A DNA stretch of 32,711 nucleotides, taken from NCBI GenBank assembly GCA_028066055.1, contig JALCBY010000033.1, positions 1 to 32,711 of the forward strand, written 5' to 3'. Source of the DNA: Hyphomicrobiaceae bacterium. Lineage in GTDB: Bacteria; Pseudomonadota; Alphaproteobacteria; Rhizobiales; Methyloligellaceae. Under the pieces are notes generated by a model. The model was not told the DNA's origin and ran no database searches. It saw only the letters and a program-made list of their open reading frames with translations. The position numbers and the translations under genes are program-made. Shown here piece after piece: positions 9,091 through 16,734 of this stretch (its first letter is position 1; the number at the start of each line of letters is the position of its first letter).

Positions 9091-9203
9091 GGCGCAAAAT
9101 CTATTCTCCTGCGGCACCAGCGTCAAATGGATGCCGGTCAATTCTCTTTGTCAGTTCGCAGAGCCCGGCTTTGATTCCGGAAGTCAGCTCCGGTTGTAGC
9201 TTT

Positions 9204-9244
9204 CGATAACCTTTATCGCCTTAGGTGGTTCCACCTGAGGCGAT
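9204..9244. promoter_or_regulatory. overlapping dyads between divergent hrcA and rph
   Basis: The main element is a 30-bp near-palindrome at 9215-9244: 14-bp arms (ATCGCCTTAGGTGG and its partner CCACCTGAGGCGAT) around TT, with a single mismatch. A second perfect inverted repeat, CGATAA-CCT-TTATCG (9204-9218), shares the first four bases of the left arm. As RNA the two hairpins would exclude each other. The site lies 51 bp from the rph start and 125 bp from the hrcA ATG at 9090. It does not match CIRCE. An operator or a leader structure are both possible. Confidence 0.65.
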
Positions 9245-9294
9245 CGTGATCTAGGGTGCGCCTGAAATCGAGTACGCTTGTGAGGGGGAAAGCG

Positions 9295-10008
9295 ATGCGC
9301 CCGTCGAAACGCCAGCCGGATGAGCTGCGCTCCATCAATCTTGAACGTGGCGTGTCGTTGCACGCGGAAGGGTCCTGTCTCATCAAATGCGGTAATACGC
9401 ACGTGCTCAGTACCGCGAGCCTGCTTGAAAACGTACCTCCCTGGATGAAGGGGCGCGGATCGGGCTGGGTTACCGCCGAGTACGGCATGTTGCCGCGCTC
9501 GACCGGCGAACGCATGCGCCGCGAAGCCTCCTCCGGGCGTCAGGGCGGGCGAACGCTTGAAATCCAGCGCCTCATAGCACGATCTCTGCGCGCGGTTGTT
9601 GACATGAAAGCGCTTGGCGAGCGGCAGATTACGGTTGACTGCGACGTCATCCAGGCCGATGGCGGCACCCGCACCGCGTCGATTACCGGCGCATGGGTGG
9701 CGCTGCACGATTGTGTCCAGTGGATGCGGGCGCGTGACATGGTGGGTGACGGCATTATTCGCGACCAGGTGGCCGCCGTCTCATGCGGACTCTACGGCGG
9801 GAAAGCCGTTCTGGATCTGGACTATGCCGAGGATTCCGAGGCCGATGCGGACGCGAACTTCGTCATGACGGGATCGGGCGGCATCGTCGAAGTGCAGGGT
9901 ACGGCGGAAGGCGATCCCTTCAGTCAGGAACAGTTCGACGAACTGATGGTTCTGGCAAAAAAGGGCATCGGCCAGCTCGTCGAGCTGCAAAAGCTCACGG
10001 TCGCCTGA
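9295..10008 (+). CDS. rph: ribonuclease PH
   Basis: RNase PH trims the 3' ends of tRNA precursors by phosphorolysis. The product is 237 aa, the normal length. Family marks: '[19 protein letters not shown]' at the start; '[20 protein letters not shown]'; '[47 protein letters not shown]' (phosphate and tRNA binding); '[18 protein letters not shown]'; and '[33 protein letters not shown]'. The frame opens at 9256, but the ATG at 9295 has GAGGGGGAAAG in ideal position and matches the family start. Its TGA overlaps the rdgB ATG as TGATG. Pairing of rph with rdgB and hemW is common in alphaproteobacteria. Confidence 0.97.
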   Translation: MRPSKRQPDELRSINLERGVSLHAEGSCLIKCGNTHVLSTASLLENVPPWMKGRGSGWVTAEYGMLPRSTGERMRREASSGRQGGRTLEIQRLIARSLRAVVDMKALGERQITVDCDVIQADGGTRTASITGAWVALHDCVQWMRARDMVGDGIIRDQVAAVSCGLYGGKAVLDLDYAEDSEADADANFVMTGSGGIVEVQGTAEGDPFSQEQFDELMVLAKKGIGQLVELQKLTVA

Positions 10009-10628
10009 TGGCTGCAAAGCTCCAGGCTGGTGACCGTCTCGTGGTCGCAAGCCACAATCCCGGTAAAGTGCGGGAGATCGCCGACCTGCTCGAACCGCAT
10101 GGAATTGAAACCGTCTCAGCCGCGAGTCTCGACCTTCCGGAACCGGAGGAGACGGGGACCACGTTTGCTGCCAATGCGGAGTTGAAGGCGTGCGCTGCCG
10201 CGGAAGCAAGCGGTCTTCCGGCCCTGGCGGACGACTCCGGGCTTGAGGTCGACGCGCTCGGCGGGGAGCCAGGCATCTACTCTGCGCGTTGGGCGGGTGA
10301 AGACAAGGACTTCTCGCGTGCCATGGAGAAGGTCGAGCAGGCGCTTGCGGAAAAAGAAGCAACGGTGCCCGAGGCGCGCCGTGCGAACTTCACCTGCGCG
10401 CTCACGCTTGCCCGGCCCGATGGCACATATGAGACCTTTGAGGGTAAGGTGTTCGGAACACTGGTCTGGCCGCCACGGGGGCCCCGAGGTTTCGGCTACG
10501 ACCCGATGTTTCTCGCCGATGGCCGGAACGCGACTTTCGGCGAAATGGAGCCGGATGAAAAACATGCCATTTCTCACCGCGCCCACGCCTTCGAGCTCTT
10601 CGCCGCCGCGTGTCTCGGCACCGATTGA
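10008..10628 (+). CDS. rdgB: RdgB/HAM1 family XTP/dITP diphosphatase
   Basis: This enzyme hydrolyses non-canonical purine nucleotides (XTP, dITP, ITP) to keep them out of DNA and RNA. The product is 206 aa, the usual length. Visible signs: substrate loop '[17 protein letters not shown]'; '[38 protein letters not shown]' with the catalytic DDSG; 'GIYSARWAG'; the '[13 protein letters not shown]' block that contacts the base; and '[11 protein letters not shown]' near the end. The ATG at 10008 overlaps the rph stop, indicating coupling. Its last 74 bp overlap hemW in another frame. Confidence 0.96.
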   Translation: MAAKLQAGDRLVVASHNPGKVREIADLLEPHGIETVSAASLDLPEPEETGTTFAANAELKACAAAEASGLPALADDSGLEVDALGGEPGIYSARWAGEDKDFSRAMEKVEQALAEKEATVPEARRANFTCALTLARPDGTYETFEGKVFGTLVWPPRGPRGFGYDPMFLADGRNATFGEMEPDEKHAISHRAHAFELFAAACLGTD

Positions 10629-11763
10629 CGCCGGGTTCGGCGTCTATGTCCATTGGCCCTTCTGTGAGGCCAAATGCCCGTACTGCGACTTCAACTCCCA
10701 TGTCCGCCACGGCGGGATCGACGAAAGCGGGTTTGTCGAAGCCTATTTGAATGAACTCGACCATATGCGGGAGTTTTCAGGACCGCGCGAGGTCCAAAGC
10801 GTGTTTTTCGGAGGCGGCACGCCGTCACGCATGTTGCCTGCAACCACGGACGCGATCCTCAATCGCGTGGCGCGTAACTGGAGCCTCGCCGCATCCACGG
10901 AAATCACTCTGGAGGCCAATCCGACGAGCGTTGAGGCGGACCGGTTCGTAGGCTTTCGCGCCGCAGGCGTCAACCGGGTCTCATTGGGACTGCAGGCGCT
11001 CGATGACGCAGCGCTGAAGAAACTCGGCCGGACGCATGATGTGGAAACGGGACTTGCCGCGCTTGAGATCGCCAAGCGGAGTTTCGACAGGGTGTCGTTT
11101 GATTTGATCTACGCACGTCCCGGCCAATCCGCTGCATCCTGGAGGCAGGAGCTTGAGCACGCGCTCACTTTCGCGGACAGCCACGTTTCCCTCTACCAGC
11201 TCACAATCGAGGAGGGCACGCCGTTCGCCGCATTGCACAAGGCAGGCAGGCTCGTCTGCCCCGACGACGAGTTGGCCTGCGAACAGTTCGAAGTGACCCA
11301 GGAAGTATGCGACCGCGCAGGATTGCCTGCATATGAAGTTTCCAATCACGCCGCACCGGGCGCGGAGTGCCGGCACAATCTGGTCTACTGGCGTGCCGGA
11401 GACTATGCGGGGGTCGGGCCAGGTGCCCATGGCCGGCTCACTGTCGATGGCGTTCGGCGAGCAATTTCAACCATCTACTCTCCGGAAAGATGGGCAGATC
11501 AAGCAAAAGAAAGAGGAAACGGTATCGAGCGCGATATCGGCCTCGACAGACCGGAAGCGGCTGCGGAGTATCTGCTTATGGGGATGCGTCTGAGCGAAGG
11601 GATCGACCTTGCACGATATGCCGCGGTCGGCGGTCATTTGCATGAAGGTGCAGTCGCGGAGCTGCAGTCGCAAAAACTGGTTCGCGTGGAAGGCGGCAGG
11701 CTATCGGTGACGAATGAAGGGCGGCTTGTGCTGAACGCGGTGATTGCCGCCTTGGCGGATTAG
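10555..11763 (+). CDS. hemW: radical SAM heme chaperone HemW (coproporphyrinogen III oxidase-like)
   Basis: HemW binds heme and a [4Fe-4S] cluster and inserts heme into apo-proteins such as respiratory enzymes. It was long mislabelled HemN. The product is 402 aa. The radical SAM triad is in '[14 protein letters not shown]' (CxxxCxxC). Next come '[10 protein letters not shown]' (SAM-binding glycines), '[11 protein letters not shown]', '[14 protein letters not shown]', '[10 protein letters not shown]', and '[23 protein letters not shown]', typical of HemW. The frame is open earlier, but ATG 10555 has GGAG 4 nt upstream and I take it as the start. This gives a 74-bp overlap with rdgB; even the next in-frame ATG (10564) keeps 65 bp of overlap. 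The N-terminus before VYVHWPFC is Ser/Pro-rich. Confidence 0.94.
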   Translation: MKNMPFLTAPTPSSSSPPRVSAPIDAGFGVYVHWPFCEAKCPYCDFNSHVRHGGIDESGFVEAYLNELDHMREFSGPREVQSVFFGGGTPSRMLPATTDAILNRVARNWSLAASTEITLEANPTSVEADRFVGFRAAGVNRVSLGLQALDDAALKKLGRTHDVETGLAALEIAKRSFDRVSFDLIYARPGQSAASWRQELEHALTFADSHVSLYQLTIEEGTPFAALHKAGRLVCPDDELACEQFEVTQEVCDRAGLPAYEVSNHAAPGAECRHNLVYWRAGDYAGVGPGAHGRLTVDGVRRAISTIYSPERWADQAKERGNGIERDIGLDRPEAAAEYLLMGMRLSEGIDLARYAAVGGHLHEGAVAELQSQKLVRVEGGRLSVTNEGRLVLNAVIAALAD

Positions 11764-11777
11764 GTTGCGGAAATTCG

Positions 11778-12203
11778 ATGATACGGGTGAACCGCCATAT
11801 ATCCATTCCCGAGAGCGAACTAACGGAGCAGTTCGTGCGCGCTTCCGGGTCCGGCGGGCAGAACGTCAACAAGGTCGCAACGGCGGTCGAGTTGCGCTTC
11901 GACGTGCGGGCAAGTCCGAGTCTGCCGGAGGATGTGCGTCAGCGGCTTGAGCGTCTCGCCGGACGGCGGTTGACACGTGACGGCGTGATCGTCATCCAGG
12001 CGCAGCGCTATCGCACACAGGAACGCAATCGTGCCGATGCACGCGACCGGCTCGAGCGGCTTATTCGCCGGGCCGCTGTTCCCCCGAAACCCCGGGTCAG
12101 AACGCGTCCGACGCGGGCATCCATCGAGCGCAGGCTCAGGTCCAAAGCGCACCGGTCACGGGTCAAGAGCTTGCGCCGCCATCGCCCTCGCGGCGAAGAC
12201 TGA
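11778..12203 (+). CDS. arfB: alternative ribosome-rescue factor ArfB (YaeJ), peptidyl-tRNA hydrolase
   Basis: ArfB frees ribosomes stalled on mRNAs lacking a stop codon by hydrolysing peptidyl-tRNA. The product is 141 aa, matching the family (about 140). The GGQ catalytic motif is in 'FVRASGSGGQNVNKVATAVELRFD' near residues 20-45, and 'TRDGVIVIQAQRYRTQERNRADARDRL' follows. The tail is strongly basic (RTRPTRASIERRLRSKAHRSRVKSLRRHRP) and in ArfB inserts into the empty mRNA channel. It lacks the stop-codon-reading domain of RF1/RF2. It starts 14 bp after hemW on the same strand, with only a weak GGAA ahead of the ATG. Confidence 0.94.
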   Translation: MIRVNRHISIPESELTEQFVRASGSGGQNVNKVATAVELRFDVRASPSLPEDVRQRLERLAGRRLTRDGVIVIQAQRYRTQERNRADARDRLERLIRRAAVPPKPRVRTRPTRASIERRLRSKAHRSRVKSLRRHRPRGED

Positions 12204-12305
12204 TTGGGAGATTTCTCCTCATGACACGTTTGTCCGGGGCGACGGGCACGGAAAATACGGTATCATGTTCGCGCCCGAAAGGCGGGCAGGAAGAGGGAGC
12301 TTGCC

Positions 12306-12719
12306 ATGGCAAAAGTATCCATGTCGACGGATCTGAACGCTTCCGCGGACGACGTCTGGAAGATGATCGGCCACTTCAATGCGTTGCCTGACTGGCATCC
12401 GGCGGTCGAGAAAAGTGAGCTGACAGAGGCGGGTCAGACGCGCACCCTGGATCTTGTTGGCGGCGGGAAGATCATCGAGAAACTGGAAAAGGTCGATGAA
12501 GGGGCGCGAACATATACCTACTCGATCGTCGACAGCCCGCTGCCGGTGGCAAACTACACCGCGACGATCAAAGTAAGCGGTGAGGGCTCCAACAGCACGA
12601 TCGAATGGTCGAGCGAGTTTGATCCCGCGACCGGTGCGTCGCCGGAAGACGCCATGAAGGCGATTCAGGGTGTCTACCAGGCTGGCTTCGATAATCTGAA
12701 AAAGATGTTCGGTGGTTGA
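12306..12719 (+). CDS. SRPBCC-family (START-like fold) lipid/ligand-binding protein
   Basis: The product is 137 aa, a single SRPBCC (polyketide-cyclase-like) domain. 'MAKVSMSTDLNASADDVWKMIGHFNALPDWHPAVEKSEL' is the family's usual N-terminal half. 'RTLDLVGGGKIIEKLEKVDEGARTYTYSIVDSPLPVANYTATIKV' and 'STIEWSSEFDPA' form the sheet, and a C-terminal helix runs from about 115. It has no signal peptide, so it is cytoplasmic. The fold binds hydrophobic ligands in a cavity, and no reaction can be assigned. The ATG at 12306 has GAGGGAG 6 nt before it. The 102 bp between arfB and this gene hold no feature that I can see. It is convergent with the LppC-type gene. Confidence 0.88.
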   Translation: MAKVSMSTDLNASADDVWKMIGHFNALPDWHPAVEKSELTEAGQTRTLDLVGGGKIIEKLEKVDEGARTYTYSIVDSPLPVANYTATIKVSGEGSNSTIEWSSEFDPATGASPEDAMKAIQGVYQAGFDNLKKMFGG

Positions 12720-12746
12720 GCCGCCGCGTTAAAATTGCGCGCGGCT
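12719..12746. terminator. possible bidirectional hairpin between convergent genes
   Basis: AGCCG-C-CGCG and CGCG-CGGCT flank an AT-rich centre (TTAAAATT plus two bases), giving a 9-bp stem with one bulged C. It overlaps the last base pairs of both convergent genes. There is no long T-run on either strand, so efficiency as an intrinsic terminator is doubtful. Confidence 0.35.
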
Positions 12747-13982
12747 GAAGGAAAGCGGCGCGGGTTGAATAACCCGGGTGCCGAATTTCTGTACTTCGAG
12801 AATGGCCAGCCCGCGTTGGGATGTTCCGTTGGGAAGCAGACGGAACAGTCCATCGACACCGGTGAAGCCCTGAGAGCGGGTCAGTTGTCCGGCGGAGTAG
12901 CGCTGGCCGGGACGGCCCTGTGACAGGGCAATGGCAATGCCAACAGCGTCATAGGACAGGCTTGCAAGCCGCGGCGGCGTCGTTTCGTAAGCCTTGACGT
13001 AACGCTGCGAAAAGCCACGCCAGCCCTTGGGGTCAGGTGCCGGGAACCAACCGCCGACAAGGGGCTTCTCACGGCCCACATTCGGATAATCCCAAAGCCC
13101 CGTCCCGATCAGTTTCACCTTGGTGGTGTCGATTTCATTGTAGGGGACAAGCGCGGCGACAGTCGGCAGGCTGCCCTGTCCCACGGGAATGAACAACGCA
13201 TCGATCTGGGGCGGGATCGTAGGGTCAGGTGACTTGGCGAATTCCGCGACGCGTTTCGCCGGCTCAAGCATGGAATTCGCATCCGGCTGGAAGTGTTCGA
13301 GGACGACAACTTGTCCTCCCTGTGCGTTGACCGCCTGCCGGAAAGCATTCTCGACGATGCGGCCGTATGGCGACTTGGGGATCAGTGCGCCGAAATTCCT
13401 GCGGCCCTGGCTGATGGTGTATCCGACGATGGTGGGAACATCGCGGCCGGCGAGGAAACTGAGCAGGTAGACTCCATTGCCGGCCACCGACTGGTCGCTC
13501 GAAAAGGCGACCATCGGGATTTTTGCCTGCCGCGTCACTTCGGACGCGGCCCTGACGGACTTGGCAAACAGCGGCCCGACAACGAGCTCGGCGCCTTCCT
13601 GCACCGCTGCCGTCGCCGCAGCCTTGGCTCCTTCAGGCGTCCCCTTCGTGTCTTTCGTCGTCAGCGTAACGGTGGGGTTGTCGAGGTCAAAGAGCGCGAG
13701 TTCTCCGGCCTGCTTGAGCGCCTTGGCAAGGCTGGCGGCATTTCCGGCGCCGCTCAGCGGCAGCAGTAGCGCGACCTTCACGGTCGGGCGTGGCTGGCCG
13801 GGTTGCCCGTCGCCGAATTGTCCGTTCGGGTTGAGACCCACCTCGCCGCGATTCGAGCCGCCGCTGGCGCAGGCGGCGATCAGCATGCCCATCGCGCACA
13901 GAAGCAGCACGCGCCGTGTGACGGCGGCAACCTTGTATGCGGAACGGGTCAAACCGTTTACGCCCTTTCCTGTAACGCGCAT
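12729..13982 (-). CDS. penicillin-binding protein activator-type lipoprotein (LppC/LpoA family, periplasmic binding fold)
   Basis: The product is 417 aa. Residues 23-37 are hydrophobic (RVLLLCAMGMLIAAC), with a lipobox ending at C38, so it should be a lipidated envelope protein. After a Gly/Pro-rich linker comes a type-I periplasmic binding fold: 'VKVALLLPLSGAGNAASLAKALKQAGELALFDL', 'ELVVGPLFAKSVRAASEVTRQAKIPMVAFSSDQSVAGNGVYLLSF', 'IGTGLWDYP'. In gammaproteobacteria the homologous domain of LpoA activates PBP1A; in alphaproteobacteria the role is less certain. The ATG at 13982 has no ribosome site. An in-frame TTG at 13952, 11 nt after AGGAAAGGG, is an alternative. Homologues usually lie close to rsmI-yraN-gshB, which here are 15 kb away. 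Confidence 0.88.
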   Translation of the reverse strand: MRVTGKGVNGLTRSAYKVAAVTRRVLLLCAMGMLIAACASGGSNRGEVGLNPNGQFGDGQPGQPRPTVKVALLLPLSGAGNAASLAKALKQAGELALFDLDNPTVTLTTKDTKGTPEGAKAAATAAVQEGAELVVGPLFAKSVRAASEVTRQAKIPMVAFSSDQSVAGNGVYLLSFLAGRDVPTIVGYTISQGRRNFGALIPKSPYGRIVENAFRQAVNAQGGQVVVLEHFQPDANSMLEPAKRVAEFAKSPDPTIPPQIDALFIPVGQGSLPTVAALVPYNEIDTTKVKLIGTGLWDYPNVGREKPLVGGWFPAPDPKGWRGFSQRYVKAYETTPPRLASLSYDAVGIAIALSQGRPGQRYSAGQLTRSQGFTGVDGLFRLLPNGTSQRGLAILEVQKFGTRVIQPAPLSFSRAQF

Positions 13983-14017
13983 CTAACTGATATGGAGACG
14001 TAACGCGGCACTACGGA

Positions 14018-14037
14018 CATGAAATCGCCATTTCATG
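14018..14037. promoter_or_regulatory. inverted repeat upstream of the LppC-type gene
   Basis: CATGAAAT and ATTTCATG form perfect 8-bp arms around CGCC, 36 bp before the lipoprotein gene's ATG. It could be an operator or a leader hairpin. The rest of the gap 13983-14187 (205 bp) shows no gene and no clear promoter. Confidence 0.4.
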
Positions 14038-14187
14038 ACGCCCCGAACTCCTACCTTAGGCACCCGCGGACCAAACGTCACTCAAAATTCCCGCACAGTT
14101 CCAGTCTCGCTATCAGCAAACATGGACACGATCATGGTGATCTGCCTGTTGTCAACCGTGGCGGAAATGGCCGTGGAGGCCCATACA

Positions 14188-15471
14188 TCAGAATTTGAAT
14201 TGCGTGCGGATAGCACCGAACACCGCCTTGTCATTGACGGTCGGGAATGGGTTGATGAACTGCAGGTCGCCGGTGATGCGCAGCCAGGGCGTGACGGCGA
14301 CGTTGTAGTAGATCTCCACGCCACTCTCGGATCCCAGCCCGATGCCGAAATCCTGGATCGCCGCGCGGCGCAGGCCACTGTCGAGCTTGTACTCGAAATA
14401 GGCGACGCCCCACAAATCGTCCGATCGCCCCGGGAGCGGGCTGTTGCCGCCGACGCCGAGGAACCAGTGGCCATCGAAGGGATTGGGGTTTCCGCTCGCG
14501 ATCGCGAATTGCCCGAAGACGCCCCAGCCCTTGGAGGGATCATCGGCATTGTGCTGAAGATACTGCTGGAACGAGTAGGACAGATACCAGGGTTCTGCCT
14601 GTGTACGCGGTGCGACGCGCAGTTCGGGCGGCAGTTGCAATTGCGGCACATCGCGCAGATCCACCCCTTCTTCGGTGCTGTAGACGCCGCGTACCGAATG
14701 AGTGCCGCGCCTCCCGCGGATGGTGACGGGAAGGGACGCGGACAGCGAGGTGTTGACGCCCTCTTCGAACAGGTCCCCCAGGACGCTCCAGTCCTGGGCG
14801 TTGTTCGGGTCGTAGACCATGAGGTTGTAATTCACGCGCTTCGTGCGCAGGCTCGCGGAGCCTGCAAAGATATAGGGTGGCGTGACGCCGCTGATCGGGG
14901 CAGCCAACCCCAGATTCATGAAGGTGTTGATGCCGCCGCCACCGAGCAGGGGCGTGCGGGAGGCAGCATCCAGCATGTTGTACTTGCCGAAACCGATCGA
15001 CAGGCGATCGCTCAGTTTCTGGTTGAACACGATCGACGTATCGTGGTCGTAGCCGCCGAGCCGGGGAAAGCCGAGAGCGGTGTTGACCGGCAGTAGCGTG
15101 CCGTCGCCTTGCGTGTTGGCATCCTCCCCATACTCCCATTCCTGATGGAAGTTGATCGAGAAGCCGCGCCACAGGCCGAGCTTGTGGGCGTCGATGTTGA
15201 GCAGCAGGTCCAGCTTGCCACCATACTGCCAGTCCGTATTGCCATCGCCCTCAAGAAGCCGCTGGTTGAACTGGGTCCACCAGAGGTCCGCGTTGATGCC
15301 GTGTTTGCGCAGCGCCTCTTTGGGACTGCCTTGTCCGTCGAGCAGGGAGGGTCGTGTGAGGAGGGGATTCAGCTGTCGAGACGGGTCTGTTGCGTCCTGC
15401 CCATGCGCCGGCGCCGCCAGAGACAACACCACTGCCGTCAGAGCCACTTTCGCATAACCACGTCCACGCAT
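14188..15471 (-). CDS. OprB-family (carbohydrate-selective type) outer-membrane porin
   Basis: The product is 427 aa with a signal peptide (MRGRGYAKVALTAVVLSLAA, likely cleavage after PAHG, before QDATDP). The mature part has many alternating beta-strand stretches and family-type segments: 'LRKHGINADLWWTQFNQRLLEGDGN', 'YGGKLDLLLNIDAHKLGLWRGFSINFHQEWEYG', 'SIGFGKYNMLDA', 'GWGVFGQFAIASGNPNP', 'GVEIYYNVAVTPWLRITGDLQFINP'. It ends with an aromatic residue (TQFKF), as beta-barrel proteins normally do for BAM recognition. OprB porins pass sugars and other small solutes. It is the last of six export-signal genes on this strand and begins 8 bp after the upstream hydrolase stop, which indicates one transcript. 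Its real solute is unknown. Confidence 0.9.
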   Translation of the reverse strand: MRGRGYAKVALTAVVLSLAAPAHGQDATDPSRQLNPLLTRPSLLDGQGSPKEALRKHGINADLWWTQFNQRLLEGDGNTDWQYGGKLDLLLNIDAHKLGLWRGFSINFHQEWEYGEDANTQGDGTLLPVNTALGFPRLGGYDHDTSIVFNQKLSDRLSIGFGKYNMLDAASRTPLLGGGGINTFMNLGLAAPISGVTPPYIFAGSASLRTKRVNYNLMVYDPNNAQDWSVLGDLFEEGVNTSLSASLPVTIRGRRGTHSVRGVYSTEEGVDLRDVPQLQLPPELRVAPRTQAEPWYLSYSFQQYLQHNADDPSKGWGVFGQFAIASGNPNPFDGHWFLGVGGNSPLPGRSDDLWGVAYFEYKLDSGLRRAAIQDFGIGLGSESGVEIYYNVAVTPWLRITGDLQFINPFPTVNDKAVFGAIRTQFKF

Positions 15472-15479
15472 TTGAATAC

Positions 15480-16472
15480 CTACGGGCTCTTACCGATGAC
15501 CCGCTTGAGAAATCCGGCAATCCGTTCTTCGACGGACATGCTCACGGCGTCACTGCCAAGACTGGCGGCGCCGGCGGGATAAAAATGGCCAAAACCAGGC
15601 ACCCAGGCGAACTCGTGGGGAACGCCGACCTTCCTGTAGTGGTTGAGCAAAGCAGGTACCGAAGTCAACGCGCCGGGTAGATCATACTGCCCCAAGAACA
15701 GGAGAATGGGTGGTCGTTTCGACGAGGCCGTCACGGTTTTCTCCACGTCAAAACCGGCATCGGATCCGGACAACAGAAACACTCCAGCCACCGGAATGCC
15801 TATGCCATGCCCGACGTTCCACGACGTGACAGCACCGGCGGAAAAGCCACCGAGTACAAGGCGTTCAGGGTCGATATTGTACTTCGCTGAAGACTCGCGG
15901 ATATGAAGGACTGCCTTGCGCAGGTCTTCGGCGGCTGCGATCACTCCGTCGACGATCGTCTTCCTTTGATCGGGGACTTCAAGATCGATTGGCGGCAAGT
16001 TCATGCCTTGCCGAATATGATTGGCCTGGGGCAGGAGCGGCAGAAGACTGTTGGGGTTGATCCACTCTTGTTCGTAGCTCTCTCCCGAAAGCACCGGTCC
16101 TTCGGTTGTCAGTCGGTAGTCGATTGCGAAACAGGTATACCCCCTCGCAGCAAACCTGCGGCAGTAGTTGCCCATCGAGGTGTCCTGAGCGCCTCCTGAT
16201 TGAAACGTCAATCGTGGACTGCCACGATGGAATGCGCCACCGAACGTGAGGATGACCGCCGGTCGCGGCGCAGTCGACTTCGCCGCCGGATTATAGATGT
16301 CCATCCAAAGATCGCGTGATACCGGTTTTCCATTCTTCGTAACCACGCCCTTGCCATAGACCACACCGGCCTCGAGATTGTACGTGACCGCAGGCGCCTC
16401 CTGCGCCGAAACAGGTGTCGTCGTGAGCTCCATCACGAGCGCGATAACTCCAATGAGAGTTCTGGTTCTCAT
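15480..16472 (-). CDS. secreted alpha/beta hydrolase (esterase/lipase-like), paralogue 1
   Basis: The product is 330 aa with a signal peptide (hydrophobic 7-20, likely cut after PVSA before QEAPAV). It has an oxyanion-type block 'AVILTFGGAFHRGSPR', the nucleophile elbow 'LVLGGFSAGAVTSWN' (G-x-S-x-G with the serine of FSAG), an acid region 'ILLFLGQYDLPG', and the catalytic histidine in 'WVPGFGHFYPAG'. This is the layout of HSL-like carboxylesterases acting in the periplasm. Reaction and substrate are not known. AGGTGAG lies 7 nt before the ATG. It shares order, motifs and C-terminal pattern ('MSVEERIAGFLKRVIGK') with the hydrolase at 16735-17736, so the two arose by duplication or joint recruitment. 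Confidence 0.88.
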   Translation of the reverse strand: MRTRTLIGVIALVMELTTTPVSAQEAPAVTYNLEAGVVYGKGVVTKNGKPVSRDLWMDIYNPAAKSTAPRPAVILTFGGAFHRGSPRLTFQSGGAQDTSMGNYCRRFAARGYTCFAIDYRLTTEGPVLSGESYEQEWINPNSLLPLLPQANHIRQGMNLPPIDLEVPDQRKTIVDGVIAAAEDLRKAVLHIRESSAKYNIDPERLVLGGFSAGAVTSWNVGHGIGIPVAGVFLLSGSDAGFDVEKTVTASSKRPPILLFLGQYDLPGALTSVPALLNHYRKVGVPHEFAWVPGFGHFYPAGAASLGSDAVSMSVEERIAGFLKRVIGKSP

Positions 16473-16487
16473 TTCATCTCACCTTTC

Positions 16488-16661
16488 TCACCTGCACGAT
16501 CCGACAGCGCGCAATTGAAGTGCCGGCGTCTGCTTGGCTGGCATCACATCGGCATTTTTCTCTTCCCCAACTTCGTCCATGGGTTTGCGGACCATCTCCG
16601 CTCCCATCTTACCGAAGTCGGTTCGCTTAAGGTCGATGGCGTGAACCGTCCGGCCGTGCAT
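16488..16661 (-). CDS. short ORF between the hydrolase paralogues, possibly a remnant
   Basis: The product is 57 aa, starting MHGRTVHAIDLKRTDFGKMG and ending QLRAVGSCR, 15 bp before the next gene's ATG. The composition looks protein-like, but I recognise no family. There is no ribosome site at the ATG, and a TGA lies three codons upstream. Just upstream in another frame, 'KITLIAGVGFACNVTRAHARP' resembles an exported protein's signal peptide. It would join an ATG if one A were missing from the A5 run following ATG near 16713. Together the two parts could be a decayed small secreted protein. The rest of the 262-bp gap 16473-16734 holds nothing else visible. Confidence 0.3.
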   Translation of the reverse strand: MHGRTVHAIDLKRTDFGKMGAEMVRKPMDEVGEEKNADVMPAKQTPALQLRAVGSCR

Positions 16662-16734
16662 GAGCCCGGGTCACGTTGCAGGCAAAACCCACACCGGCAA
16701 TCAGCGTGATTTTTCATCGTCCCCACATGGCGAC

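Noticed and set aside
9215-9244. Palindrome considered as a CIRCE element for HrcA
   Set aside because: CIRCE is TTAGCACTC-N9-GAGTGCTAA; this dyad has 14-bp arms around 2 bp and an unrelated sequence.
10555-11763. HemN (oxygen-independent coproporphyrinogen oxidase)
   Set aside because: The length, the [13 protein letters not shown] form and the CRHNLVYW block match HemW rather than true HemN, which is longer.
14035-15096. Long plus-strand open frame (353 codons) opposite the OprB gene
   Set aside because: No domain, signal peptide or ribosome site; it mirrors the GC-rich OprB coding sequence, which has clear porin features and a signal peptide.
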